This document shows positions 25,401 through 38,600 of a DNA stretch of 64,000 bases, piece by piece. The stretch is from Eonycteris spelaea (lineage: Eukaryota; Chordata; Mammalia; Chiroptera; Pteropodidae), in assembly GCA_003508835.1 (NCBI GenBank), contig PUFA01000530.1, positions 62,001 to 126,000 on the forward strand. The letters are read 5' to 3'. The position numbers and the translations under genes were made by a program. Under the pieces are notes generated by a model. The model worked only from the letters and a program-made list of their open reading frames with translations, did no database searches and was not told the origin of the DNA. How positions within the stretch are numbered: the stretch's first letter is position 1; each line of letters begins with the position of its first letter.

Positions 25401-28400
25401 ATATGCTCTGTTTTATCACTTTTGCATGCTCATCCTCAGATTGTGAATTCTGTGAGAACTGTACCTTATTCATCTTTGGGTTCCCTAAGGTTCTTGGCAC
25501 AGTGTCTGGCACATGACTGGCAAATTGTATCTTTTTCTCTTTCCTTTATATCAGCTGTTCCCAACCATTTTGACACCAGGGACTGTTGCTCCTAATGACT
25601 GATGATCTGAGGTGGAGCTGAGGAAGGGATGCTAGCACTGGGGAGTAGCTGGAAATATAAGTTTCACTCACTTACTTACTACTTACCTCCTGCTGTGTGG
25701 CCTGGTTTCTAACAGACCCTGGACTAGTATTGGTCCACAGCCCAGTGATTGGGGACCACTGCTCTGTACTATCTCAAATCAAACTGATCCTCCTCTTTCT
25801 ATGTTTATTTTTTTTTCAAGTTCACATTAAATAACAGGAAACCTTTGAACACTCAGAATTCCACTGAATGAACAATCAGATTTGCCAGCACCCTAACCTC
25901 CTGAATCACAGAGACTCACCTGAACTCCCTCACCCCGATGGAGATTTTTGCTCCAGTCACAGAATCACAAGAACTCGGGATGATAATTAAAATTTGCAGG
26001 TTTCTTTGCATTTCATTGAATTTCAAGCACAGCCTCCAATGTTGTGTGATGAATGAGGTTGAGATAGCCATAATTTGAATTCCCTCCGTACTCTATGGAG
26101 TGATTATAATATGGATTTTATTATTAATGATTATCTGCCAAAGGAATAGTAGGATCCTAAGTTCTTTAAAACCCGCCTATTATTCTGGAATTCTCAGAAT
26201 TTGTGCTGCCGTTTTAATGGACTTAACACAGAAGTTATGATAACAAGTTGGAATTTCTTGGGTAGATGCTTGGTCAGAAACAGAGGCTTTTTGTGGGTTC
26301 GATAATGTCATTTTTCTCTTTCCTCAATGGTTCTTATTTGCTTTCAGAGTAAAATACAAACTTCTGAGTCCAATAATTAAAATGCTCTATGAACTTGGAA
26401 ATTTATCAAGTGTCTACTTCTTTTAGGTTCTGCACTTTTCTCTGGACCGCCTTGCACAATCTAACAATTACTTGCAGTAATTACTTGCTTGCAATATTAT
26501 GTTCTCCTACAATCCTAACCCTTCTTCCTCACCCTTTTTATCTCTGTTGGGTATATATACTTTCCATGCTTCTACTCCCTGGCTCTTCTAGTCAAAATTA
26601 ATCTTTTTGTTTGTTTGTTTTTTGTTTGTTTATACATATAAAATGTGCTGCACCTCTTTTATGGTATTATCCTATTTTTTTATTACAGTTATTTGCTTAG
26701 ATATTGGAGCCTTAAGAGAAAAGCCCATTTCCTGTTCAATTTTGTAGCCTTCAAAAGACCCTACATTTGTTAAGTGCTCAGTAATGTAAAATAAAATTAA
26801 TTAATTAAATATCTCCTATGTACATTATCTCTTCCTTTCCAAAGATGGCAATTCTTGATAACGACTGGGCTGCCCTGAAGGAACTGTGGGTCAGGTGTCA
26901 TCATCAGTACGAGCAGTGCTTGAACTTGCACCTCTTCTACCGTGATAGTGAGCAAGTGGACAATTGGATGAGTAGACAAGAGGTAACGGGAGGGGTTCAG
27001 CAAGTGTCAGAAATCATTTCTTTACTCCTCATTTATTACCATTTTTTTACTCCCCATCTATCACCATTTCTTTACTCTTCATTTATGACTACTACCAACA
27101 CCCTCACAAACACTTCTGAGGTCCTAAGCTTGTCCTAGGAACTGGATAGTGAACCACAAAGAGAAGAAAACTCCTACAATTCTTTCATGGACAAATTCAT
27201 AGAAAAAATACCTAAATACATAGAAGAGAGATTTTAACCTCAAATGAACATAAGGAAAAATTAATATCAAATTGATAAGGGATCAAGAAGAGAAAATTGT
27301 GATGAGTTAGGCAGGGTTAACCAGAGATTTTCTGGAGGATGTGAGTGGTCTTCTTGAAGCAGCTTTGACTGCTCAGAATAGTGCCTAATTTGGCTGGGAG
27401 AATTCAATGTGAATAACCTAGAGACAAAGATGATAAAGTTGTGTGAGAGGATTGGAAAAAAACTCTAAAGCTCTACCTTCTATACTGTTTTGTGGAAAAA
27501 AAACTTTGTTCCACAGCTCCCTCACCTCCTTCTTTAGTCCTTGTCTCAGAAATATTCCAATTGGAATGTGTCTCTCCAGTGAGGCACAACTGAGTTATGT
27601 CTTTCTGTCTACAGGCATTTCTGGAAAATGAGGACCTGGGGAACTCCCTGGGCAGTGTAAAAGCCCTTCTTCAGAAGCATGATGACTTTAAAGAAGCCTT
27701 CACTGCCCAGGAGGAGAAGATCACAGTAAGAAATGGGCCCTGGTCTGGGCTTTGGCTTCATTTCAATGAAGCCAATATCGTTTGTATATCATTTCAATTA
27801 ACACTTATCTTTAGAATCACTCTTGTAACTATCAGACATTATGTAAGGATTATTTTTAAGAGAAAACATCCAGAAAAAACAATAATACTTATTTTTATCA
27901 GCACATATCTTTTTCCATGAAGCATCTTTAGAAAGTCTTTCAAGATTTCATGACATTTATATTTTGATGAAGCTCATGATTGTCTTTTTTTTTCATTCTA
28001 AATAGAAACTATTGGATACATATTTAATATAGCATTATTTCTTTAAAAAGTTTGAAATGTATTTTTTTAAGTTTTTTCTTCTCTTGTATTATCTCTATTA
28101 GTTTTCTCTAATAATATTAGGATATCAAAGTAATATTTATTCTTCTCTTTTATTAGCATATCTTCATTTTTGTTCTCCTCATCTAATGCTACTACAATTT
28201 TCCTGTGAACCTTAAGTTACACTGTCCCAGAAAAACTGGACAACATATAAACAGAGCTCAGAGAAGTACAAGAAAAACTGTGGGTCAATATATTATATGC
28301 CTTTGCCTGTCTCCTAAGATATGATTGATTTAAATTCACATATATGCATACATACCACCACCAGCACAACAACAAAAATAACAATCAAATTCTAAGTCTT

Positions 28401-28860
28401 TTCAGTTAATGTTCAGTCAATACGGAGCTTAATATCATCCCTTATTGTTACATATACTTATTCTGCAGATTCTTATTGATAAAAGCTAAAGGTGTAAAAT
28501 AATTTTATTGTTTATAAAGTGTTATCATTCATTTTAGATTATTTTCTTAGTCCTATTTAATTATCAATCTTTACCTCTAGTAATTTTTTTGAGGGGGGAA
28601 GAAGCTAGGTTCAAGAATAAATATGAGTACAAATTTACCTCTACAATATTTGACTTCTTTCTTTATGTAGCTGGAGATATAGATATAGGTATAAATATAA
28701 GTACATGTAATAGATGATAGTTAAATAATAGAGGTAGATATATACATACATAATGTATACATACATACATACATACATGATGATAGATACATGATAGACA
28801 GATAGATGATAGATAGTTGATAGATAAATAGATGATAGATAGAAATATAGATAGATAGAT

Positions 28861-28903
<43 letters not shown>

Positions 28904-31900
28904 GATAGATCAACTGGGTACTGGACATGGTTATGTCATTATAGTGCTTGTTCGTGAAGATTTAAGAAGAGATCAATATTCACCTTGCAGTGACATCAGA
29001 ATTCATTTACTATAACCAAGATTTTAAAAATATTGTATCATGCCTGAAATGCTCTGAGCCTTTTGAATAACCCCAGGCTTAGCACTGGTGCCAAGTCTAA
29101 ATCTGCAATAACCTGGTGACTTTGTAAGAACTCCCAGCCCCAACTCATGCACAGTTAGAAGCTTTACCTGTGGCTGGCAGGCAGCCAGTACTGGCCCATG
29201 CTACAATGTTTCTTGGACAGGACACAGGGGGCTGCAGGCCCCAAGTGAGCAAGTGCTTGTCTCAGTGTGACTTGAAACTTTTGCTAAGTAAATCAAAACT
29301 TGCATTAACCTGGTGAACACAACTTACCCTCCCTGGTGACTCCCTGAGACTCTACCTCATTCAACTTGAGTGCCACTCAAGGCACTTCCAGCAAGTGAGA
29401 ATTACAAGCAACTGGCAGATGGCACTAGGCCTCAGAGTGCCCGACCCTTTTGATTAGATACCCCAGGCTCAGTATTGATGGCAACCAGCCATGTTTTGCA
29501 GTATGATCCCTCCCACACAGCTCCAGATCCATCACAGGCAGTGACCAACCTGAAATCTCCTTATAGCTCCTACCAAGTAGCTCCAGGCCCATCACAGGCA
29601 ACAGCTGACCTTGGCCTATATGGGAGCCCCTCTAAGAAGTCCCAAACTAACACACCCAATGGCCATTTTCGGATCACAACAGGGCACCACCCAATTAGCC
29701 CCACAAGTGGCACAATCAAAGGATGCTCTTGGCAGGTAATAGAACCCCCTGGGGCAAATCCCTCTCTATGAGGATTTGAAAGTCAAATTTAATTGAAAAG
29801 TATAAATTAAAAAAAGAAAATTAGCTACAATGTAATTTTAGGCTGAAGTTTATCTTCCAAACTGGACAAGAGGAAGAATCCAGAAGTTGTACACTTGAAA
29901 CTAATATATTAAATGTGAACTGTAATTAAAAATGTAAAATAATAAATACAAATAAAAGTATGCAAATAGATGATAAATTGCTGTTAATTTCATACACACA
30001 CACATAGTGGCATGGAGAGGATAATTGACTAAGGTCTATATTTTGAAATATAATTTATAACAAATCAGAGGTAAACACTTTCCCATGTTACCATGCTTAT
30101 TTCTTTGAACAGCTATTCAAAATGTGAGCAATACTCAGTTGCTACTGAGGGGAAACAACTCTGTTTGACTTATTTATTTTTTTTAGACAGTAGACAAGAC
30201 TGCAACCAATTTGATTGACAATGATCATTATGATTCAGAGAACATTGCTGACATCCGGGATGGGGTATGTTCAAGGCTCAGATGTGTGTCTGCCTGTCTA
30301 TGCACCAAGAGTCAGGGGAATTGTTGGGGCATGGTGACTAATATGGGCAATGACTCTCATGTGTCCTCATTGAGTTTTGCTGACAATGAGTTTGCTCATG
30401 GTTTGGCAGCTGTTGGCCAGGAGAGATGTTTTACGTGAAAGGGCTGCCACACGACGCAGATTGTTGGAGGATTCGTTGCTTCTGCAGCAATTGTATCAGG
30501 ACTCAGATGACCTGAAGAACTGGATCAACAAGAAGAAAAAGTTGGCAGATGATGAAGATTACAAGGTAGGCAGGGTTTTCCAGTCTAGGCAATATTCATC
30601 AGGACTTAGTTTCATGGAGCTAGAGTCTTAGAGCTGAAAGGATTGTAGCTGATAAGCCCCATTTCATAGATGAGGAGACAGAATCTCAGAGAAGGGCAAT
30701 GACTCCTTTAAGGCTATATATCTAGTTACGAGCCAAGAATTTTACTTTCATATTGCCTGCTCCCCATCACCCCTTTTCTCTGACACAATTTCCAATGGTG
30801 CTTAATAGAATGAGGTAAGGGAGGGTCTGCTCTTTATTTAGCTGCTTCTTCTCCCTTTATCACCTATTCTGCTCCACTCTGCACCCTTATAGTAGAAACA
30901 CATTGTATCTAATCATAACGTACGTTCAAATTTACTGAAAGTTACTTGGAACTCGAAAGTAACCTGTATTGGTATAATACAGACTTACACAGTTTTACAG
31001 CTAGAAGGGAAGAGATCCTACTTTTACAGATGTGAAAACCAAGAAAATGAATTGTGAAGTCAATTGCCTTAAGTTATCCCATTATGAGAACTATGAGAAC
31101 TACTACCTTATCTATAACTTTTATTCTATAAAACTCAGCACTATGTGCTTGTATTCTTTAGAAGAGTTATGGTTCCAGTGAACTTAGAGTAAACACACCT
31201 TTTCTATATGAGACAAAAGGTTGGAGGGTACACATACTAAGACAGATAAAAAGTTTTTATCCTTTCATGACAACTCTGATTGCTATTTCTTTCATGGAGT
31301 GTCATATTCAAATGATCTTCATTTTATTTTGTTCTTTAGATTCCATGTATAAGTGGATTGGGGGACTGGGTTTCCTAAGCATTCTCTGGCTCTGTACTTG
31401 GACAAGGACAGTTTCTCCCTTCAATCTTTTTATTGAACTTAAATTTATAGTGAGAAGTAACCCTTGTCCTCAACATGTTTGCTTCTCATTCTTCAAGTAA
31501 TGGTTTCCTTTTATTTTTTCATCTTGTGTCAGGACACACAGAACTTGAAAAGCCGGGTTCAAAAGCAGCAAGTCTTTGAAAAAGAATTGGCAGCTAATAA
31601 GATCCTACTCAATAACCTAGAGAAAACTGGCCAGGAGATGACTGAGAGAGGTCACTATGCTTCTGACAGTGTGGCGGCTCGTGTAAGTGAAGTTGCGAGC
31701 CTCTGGAAGGAATTACTGGAGGCTACAGCACAGAAAGGTTAGAAAAAGAGGTTTTATTGAAAGGTAATGCCTAAATTCTGAAACCTAACATTTTCATCTT
31801 TACCACTTTGAATTTTCCTGGTGACCTCTATGAGAAGAGATGTTATTCATTTTCTTCTCTGCCTTTTTTCTTTATTGGTCAAGAAGTTTTAAATTCATCA

Positions 31901-34900
31901 CACCATATATTTATGAAATTTTATGTTTTATTCATGTATGTAGATTTTTAAAACTAAAACTACTTTTTTTTCCAATTTTTTCCACTTAAATTTTTTTTTT
32001 TCAAAAAAACTTTAGGAACCATGAGTTCTGTATTATCTATGCACCTTAAACTACTGTCCTTAAATTCAGTTTTACATATTTTTGTTCTCTAGACATGACG
32101 AGATATTATAAACCCAGGTTAGTAAATTGAACATTAAAAGACTGTCAGTACCACACGTAATGTTCCTATAATATTTTGTTTTTATAAATAGGGCTTAATG
32201 ACTTGTTGCTTTTTTCATCTATCTTAAAGTTTTCAGGCTATGCTGTAGCTCTTTAAAAATGTTCTATGTATCTACTTAATATCTACATACATTTAACCTT
32301 AACTCTTACTGTAGACAATCAATTACCATTATTCACAAATCATGAGGTTCTCTTGTTAATATTTTCCCAATATTCTTTACAGATGATAAACATTACCTGT
32401 AGATATAATTCTGCCCTGGTTATAGAAGAGATACTGATTTTATTGGACATCATTTTGATTTTTTGTTTAGGAAAAAAAAAATTCAACTTGACTGTAACAA
32501 TAAGAAATCACTAGTACTCCCTACTGTTAGGAGATACAGTAATTGCTTTGCAGAAATAATAAAAATAATTGCTATAAAGTCATAGAATAAAGTTTGTCTG
32601 AGAACAGTGTGCGCAAACAAAGATATTTTCTGGAAAAGAAAATTCTGAGGCATGTCTTGTGATGAAGGCCAGGCACTAAGAGGGGCTAGCGAAGTTCTGA
32701 GAAAGACATTTATAAAACACACTTCAGAATTTTAAACTGAGCCAACCCCAAGTTTTATATTCTCTGAGAAAGTGAGGAGTTTGGATTCGAATCTCTTTGA
32801 AAAAGAAGTCTTAATAGAGTGCAAGAAATCACATATGAAAATACCCAAGCTGTTTATAATTTAACACATTCCCTAGGGAATGAACTTATTGTTTATATTT
32901 GTTTTGAGAATCATACTATGTTAAAAAGCAAATACTATCAAAATCCACAAATTTAAAGTAATTTTTATATAATCACACATATTACAGTTATATTTTCCCC
33001 ACTGGAATATCAAATTATTATATTGATCCTTAAGTTGATGGAAGTTTTGTTATTATATAATGAGGAGCAATTATAGTACCTATCTATACTTAATATCTCC
33101 TCCCAGGGACCCAGTTGTATGAAGCTAATCAACAGCTGCAATTTGAAAATAATGCAGAAGATCTGAAGTGCTGGCTAGAGGAGGTGAAGTGGCAGGCTAC
33201 CTCTGAAGATTATGGAAAGGCCTAGCTGATGTACAGAATCTACTCAGGAAGCACAGCCTCTTGGAGTCTGGTGTGGCTGCTCGTCAGGTTTGTTGCTAGC
33301 TCTTTGACCAGTTGTAGGCCAAAACACCTGTGTATGCTCTAAGCAAACTCATAATAATAAGTAATTATTATTCAAGAGAAGATCTAGAAACTAAACATAA
33401 AAATTCAAAAATTTTAGCTGGTGAAAAACTTCTTCCCAATATTACCTCCAATCCAGCCATTCTCCTTGTTGCCTGGTGTCTCTTGTAAGAACCCCATGGC
33501 TGTAGTTCTGGTTTCTCCAATTTCCTTGGCACACTCTATAAGTAGATTATCATTTCTGAAATATGACTTTAAAACTACTTTCCTATAAATAGTTCTCTTA
33601 GCTTGATGAAATGATCCTCAATGAGGCAACTCCTCATATCATTGATTTAATTCGATGTCCTAACACAGTAGATATGGGAACTGATTCTCTCCATGGTCTC
33701 CCTCAGGATCAGGTAGACACCCTCACAGACCTGGCGACTTATTTTGAAGAAACAGGCCATCCTGATGCTGGCAATATACGAGCAAGGCAAGAGAACCTAG
33801 TGTCCCAGTTTGAAGCCCTAAAGAGCCACTGGCTACCCGGAAGAAGAAGCTCATTGACCTTCTCCATCTACAACAGATTTGCAGAGACACAGAGGATGAG
33901 GAGGCCTGGATCCAAGAAACAGAACCTTCAGCAGCTTCCACCTCCCTTGGTTAGTGTGGCCTGAGAAAGTTGAGTCATAAGGAACATCCAAGGTTTGCAG
34001 ATTGTTTGAGTTTGCATTCAGATTTCTCCCTACACTCATAAAATGTTTTCAATCTTTCGTAAGAAGATTAAAAAAAAAAAACCTCATAATTAAAAGTTTA
34101 CCTTCTAAACCCAGAAATGGACAAGGCTATGAAATTTAGGCCTCTGGGAAGAGATAGAGTGCTCAGATTTTTTGCTACTTGCTCTAACGTAAATTATTGC
34201 CAAGGTCCTTGGCTGAGCAGCCATGGTTAGTGTCTGAGGTACCAAGAGTTTCTGTCTATATTGTCAGGGGCTCCTTTTTTTTTTTTCTAATTTCCTTCTG
34301 TCCTAAATATTTGACTCCCTTTACTCCTACTTACCTCTGGCTTTCCCTCCCTCTGGTAACTACTAATCCACAGTGTTCATGAGTCTACGTTTGTTATGTT
34401 TACTTGTGGTTTTCAGTTTTATATCCCACATATAAGTGAAATCATGTGTTTCAACTTTTTCTGTCTGGCTTATTTAGCTTAGCATGGTAATCTCAAGATC
34501 CATCCTTATTATTGCAAATAGAATTATTTCATTTTCTCTTTGGACTGAGTAATATTCCATTTTATATATGTACCACCTCTTCTTTATCCAATCATCTACG
34601 AAAGGACACTTTGGTTGCTTTCATGTCTTAGCCACTATGAATAATTCTGCATTGAACATCAGGATGCATATATCTTTGCAGATAAATGTTTTCAGTTTTG
34701 GGGAGTAAATGCTCAGAAGAGGATGCTGGTTCATATGGCAATTCTATTCTTATTATTTGAGAAACCTTCATACTGTTCTCCATAGTGGCTGTACCAATTT
34801 GCATTTCCACCAGCAGCATATGAGAGTTCCTGTTTCCCCACAACCTCTCCAACACTTATTATTTGTCCTTTTGATGATAGCCATTCTAACAGTTGTGAGT

Positions 34901-35580
34901 GGTATCTCACTGTGGTTTTGATTTGCATTTCCCTAATAAGTAGTGAAATTGAGCATCCTTTCATGTATCTGTGGACCAATTGTATGTCTTCTTGAGAGAA
35001 TTGTCTATTCAGGTCCTCTGACCATTTTTAATTAAATTTGTTGTTGTTGTTGTTGTTAAGTTGTATGAGTTCTTTATATATTTTGGATATTAGACCCTTG
35101 TCAGAGACATTGTTCACAGTTATAGTATCCCATTTGGATGGTTGTCTTTTTGTCTTGTTGATGATTTTATTTACTGTACAGAAGGATTTTAGTTTGACAA
35201 AGTCCCATTCATTATTTTTGCTTTTAATTCCCTTGCCTTTGAGGTCAAGTTTATAAAATCTTCTCTAAGTCCAAGGTCCATGAGTTAAGTATCTAGATTT
35301 TCTTCTAATAAAATATTATTTCAGGTCTTATATTCAGGTCCTTGATGCATTTGTGTTCATTTTGGTGTATGGTGATAGACAGCAGTCTAGTTTTATTTTT
35401 TCTCATGTGGCTTTCTTTCCTTCCTTCCTTCCTTTCCTTCCTTCCTTCCTTCCTTCCTTCCTTCCTTCCTTTCCTTCCTTCCTTCCTTCCTTCCTTCCTT
35501 CCTTTTCCTTCTTCCTTCCTTCCTTCCTTCCTTCTTTCTTTCTTTCTTTCTTTCTTCTTTCTTTCTTTCTCTTCTCTCTC

Positions 35581-35611
<31 letters not shown>

Positions 35612-35621
35612 TCTCTCTCGT

Positions 35622-35657
<36 letters not shown>

Positions 35658-38600
35658 TTTTTCTTTTCTTTTTTTCTTTTTTTTTTTTTTAGGAGAGGCA
35701 ACCTTTGGTAGACCTCACAGATCGCAAGGAACTTGTCTGCTTACAATCTTTATTTTTTATTTACTCATTTATTATTTTTTTGCCTACAGCACCTGGCCTT
35801 CCTAGGTGGTCTCCCATCAAAATATTAACCAGGCCTGACTCTGCTTAGCTTCCAAGATCAGAAAGGATTGGGCTTGTTCAGGGCATGGCGATAGACAGTT
35901 TTCCAATTTTCTTAGCACCGTTTTTTAAAGAGGTTTCTTTTTCCATTGTATGTTTTGGCTTCTTTGTTGAAAATAACTTGCCTGTATATTGGGGTTTATT
36001 TCTAAACTTTCAATTCCACTTCATTGATCTGTGTGTCTGTTTTTCTGCCAATACCATACTTTGGTATTATTGTCCTTTGTAGTATAATTTGAACTCAGGC
36101 AGAGTGATACCTCTGCCTTGCTTTTTTCCTCAGGATTGCTTTGGCTATTTGGGTTCTTTTATGCTTTCATGCAAATCTGAAGATATTTTATTTCTTTAAA
36201 AAATTCCATTGAAATTTTTATTAGAATTCAAATAAATCTACATAATGCTTTAGGTAATATGTCATTTTAACTATTTTGATTCTTCCAATCCATGAACCCA
36301 AATATCTTTCCACTACTTTGTGTCTTCTTTAATTTATTTTAATGATATCTCAGTTTGAGTGTATAGTTGTTGTTTTTTTTTTTCACATACTTTGTTAAGT
36401 TTATTTTTAGGTATTTTATTCTTTTTGTTGCAATTGTAAAAGGAATTTTTTTTTCTGAAAATTCATTGTTAGAGTATAGAATCACTATGGATTTATGAAC
36501 TTTTATTTTGTATTCTGAGACTATTATTGTATTTGTTTATTATTTTAAATAAATTTTAAGTGGGTATTTAGGGTTTTCTATATAGAGAATCATGTCACCT
36601 GCAAAAAAATGACATTTGATTTCTTCATTCTCTATTTTAATGTTTTTTCCCTCTCTTTTTCTCTCTTTTTTGGGTGGGGGGGCCTGATTGCTCTAGCTAG
36701 GCCTTCTAATACTATATTGAATAACAGTGGTGACAGAGGACAGCCTTGTCTTGTTCCTGATCTTAGATAGAAGGTTTTTAGTTTTCACCATTAAGCATGA
36801 CATTAGCTGAGGGTTTGTCGTATATGGCCTTTATTATGTTAAGGTACTTTCCTTCTATACCAATTTTGTTACATGTTTTAACAAATAAATAGGTTTCGTA
36901 TCTTGTTGAATTCATTTTCTGCATCTAATATGATCACATAATTTTTTATTTTTATTTTGTTTATGTCATGTATCACATTCATGAATTTGCCTATGTTAAA
37001 CCATCCCTGTGCCTCTGGAGTGAAGCCCACTTGATCATGATATATAATGTTTTTAATGTGTTGTTATATTCAGTTTGCTAGTATTTTGTTCAGGATTTTT
37101 ACATCTGTGTTTATAAGAAATATTGGTCTATAGATTTCTTATTGTGTGTGTTGTCTTTACCAGGTTTTTGTATCAGGGTAATGACCAGAGGGCTTCCTTT
37201 TTTAACTATATGGGCTATAGTAGAAGATAAAGCACATATTTTCTTCATTGGAAGCTATTAGTTCACTATTGTCAGTACCAGGACACTAGTATTAAAATAT
37301 AAATACAATGCGTATTTACTATGCATTTACTGGAAACAACTATGAGAGGATAGACAATGGTGACAATGGAGGACTAGTTTGGGAAAACTTTCTAGAGAGA
37401 AAAGATCTTTTGAAGAGTGGATTGGCATAGAAATTTTCTAGAAAGGCATTTAGTGTGAAGTATAGAGAAGGAAATTTTGGAGAGAAGAGAGGTGAAGTGT
37501 GGTAGTAACAGGGAAGATAAACTGGGGATCTTAGAAAATGGAAGAAATAAATATGTATTTATTTTGTGTATGTTAATGTTAAGTAATGAGTGAGGCACTT
37601 TTTATAAGTAATTTTTTTCCTTACCAACAAAACTTCAAAACAGGTAACATTGTACCATTTTATGGTGGAAAAATCCTAAGTTTAGAGAATTAATAACTTC
37701 CTGAGATGTGGAAATGAGAAGTGGAAGATACTGATTCTTATACCACAATATTCTGAAAGAAAATTGGTTGCACAATATTGGAAGTTTCAGTTGCAGAGTT
37801 ACTTGCCTTTCTATCTGTCTTCCAAAGAGAATAATAATTTATTTATTATCTCTTGTGAAATAATGAAGTGAATTTTCTTAGTATAAAGAGGCAAGGAGAA
37901 GAACAAAGCTGAGCAGAGTAAAATCAGACAAATGCTAAAAATTTCAGCAAACTCATATATAATGATTAAAATTTCAAAGGAAAGAACTTGTAGCTCCAAG
38001 AGTTACAGGAGTAGAGTTACCTTACATTAGAAAAATACCAGACCTTGAAATTATTTTTCTCTGTAGGCAAAGACCTGATTACCTCCAAGAATCTTCTGAA
38101 TAGACATGAAGTCATCCAGGCTGACATTGCCAGCCATGAGCCACACATACAAGTGATAACAGAGAGGGAAACAAAATGGTAGAAGAAGGTATGTATGACT
38201 CGGATCAGATTGAACAATAATCATTTTGCCAAATTTATAAGGAAAGTCTGTTCAACTTTAGGGCCTCAAGGGAATTTAAAGATATCTGGTTCACCTTCTT
38301 GTCCAATGCAGAAATTTCCCTTGGGCATTTCTGATAGATACAATGTTTGTATATTCCAAAAAAAAAAAAAAAAGCTACCTATCTCATTAGCCGGTCATTT
38401 CTATTTTCCGTAGAGTCAAAATTATTAAAATAATTTTCCTATTAATCACTATGATTTTCTGTAGAAGTTACAGAATTCAGAATTTAAGTTACAAAACTCA
38501 ATAAAATAGATGGATGTTTTTCTCATGTGGGAACTTGAAAGAAAAGACATATCTTAGATTCCTAATGTCTTACAGTCTTTATTGTTAATAGCACAATTTC

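Larger units (their letters stand above)
25102..26844 (+). other. SPTA1: SPTA1 intron 10
   Basis: gtaatt...aaag. Two L2 remnants flank a short hAT element. Confidence 0.8.
27726..30186 (+). other. SPTA1: SPTA1 intron 12
   Basis: gtaaga...tttag. A GATA-type microsatellite and an unclassified retroelement-like repeat are listed separately. Confidence 0.8.
34277..37240 (-). mobile_element. L1 ORF2/3'UTR, antisense, split by a SINE
   Basis: Poly-T at 34,270-34,286 starts the 3' end. The sequence then runs through the 3'UTR, ORF2 C-terminus (about 34,600-35,260) and reverse transcriptase region ('ggacagccttgtcttgttcctgatct', about 36,740-36,765). It is interrupted at about 35,411-35,896 by the SINE and its tail; the L1 wording resumes at 'gttttccaattttcttagcacc'. 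Many stops. Confidence 0.85.
33950..38066 (+). other. SPTA1: SPTA1 intron 17
   Basis: gttagt...gtag. Most of it is an antisense L1 split by a 5S-derived SINE. 37,241-38,066 has only a MIR-like patch at about 37,640-37,750. Confidence 0.8.

Noticed and set aside
28641..28928. Tyr/Leu/Ser-repeat protein on the minus strand
   Set aside because: It is a translation of the GATA microsatellite.
33611..33964. 117-codon frame starting in intron 16
   Set aside because: The first 32 codons are intronic; the rest is exon 17, read past its frameshift.
20109..35691. CRISPR-like or other spaced repeat arrays
   Set aside because: All repeats are contiguous microsatellites without unique spacers, and the genome is mammalian.
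35342..35805. Phe/Leu/Ser-rich plus-strand frames and a Lys/Arg/Glu minus-strand frame
   Set aside because: They are translations of the polypyrimidine tail of the SINE.
35782..35896. A true 5S rRNA gene
   Set aside because: It has many differences from 5S rRNA, a fused body and an A-rich tail, and sits inside an L1; it is a SINE.
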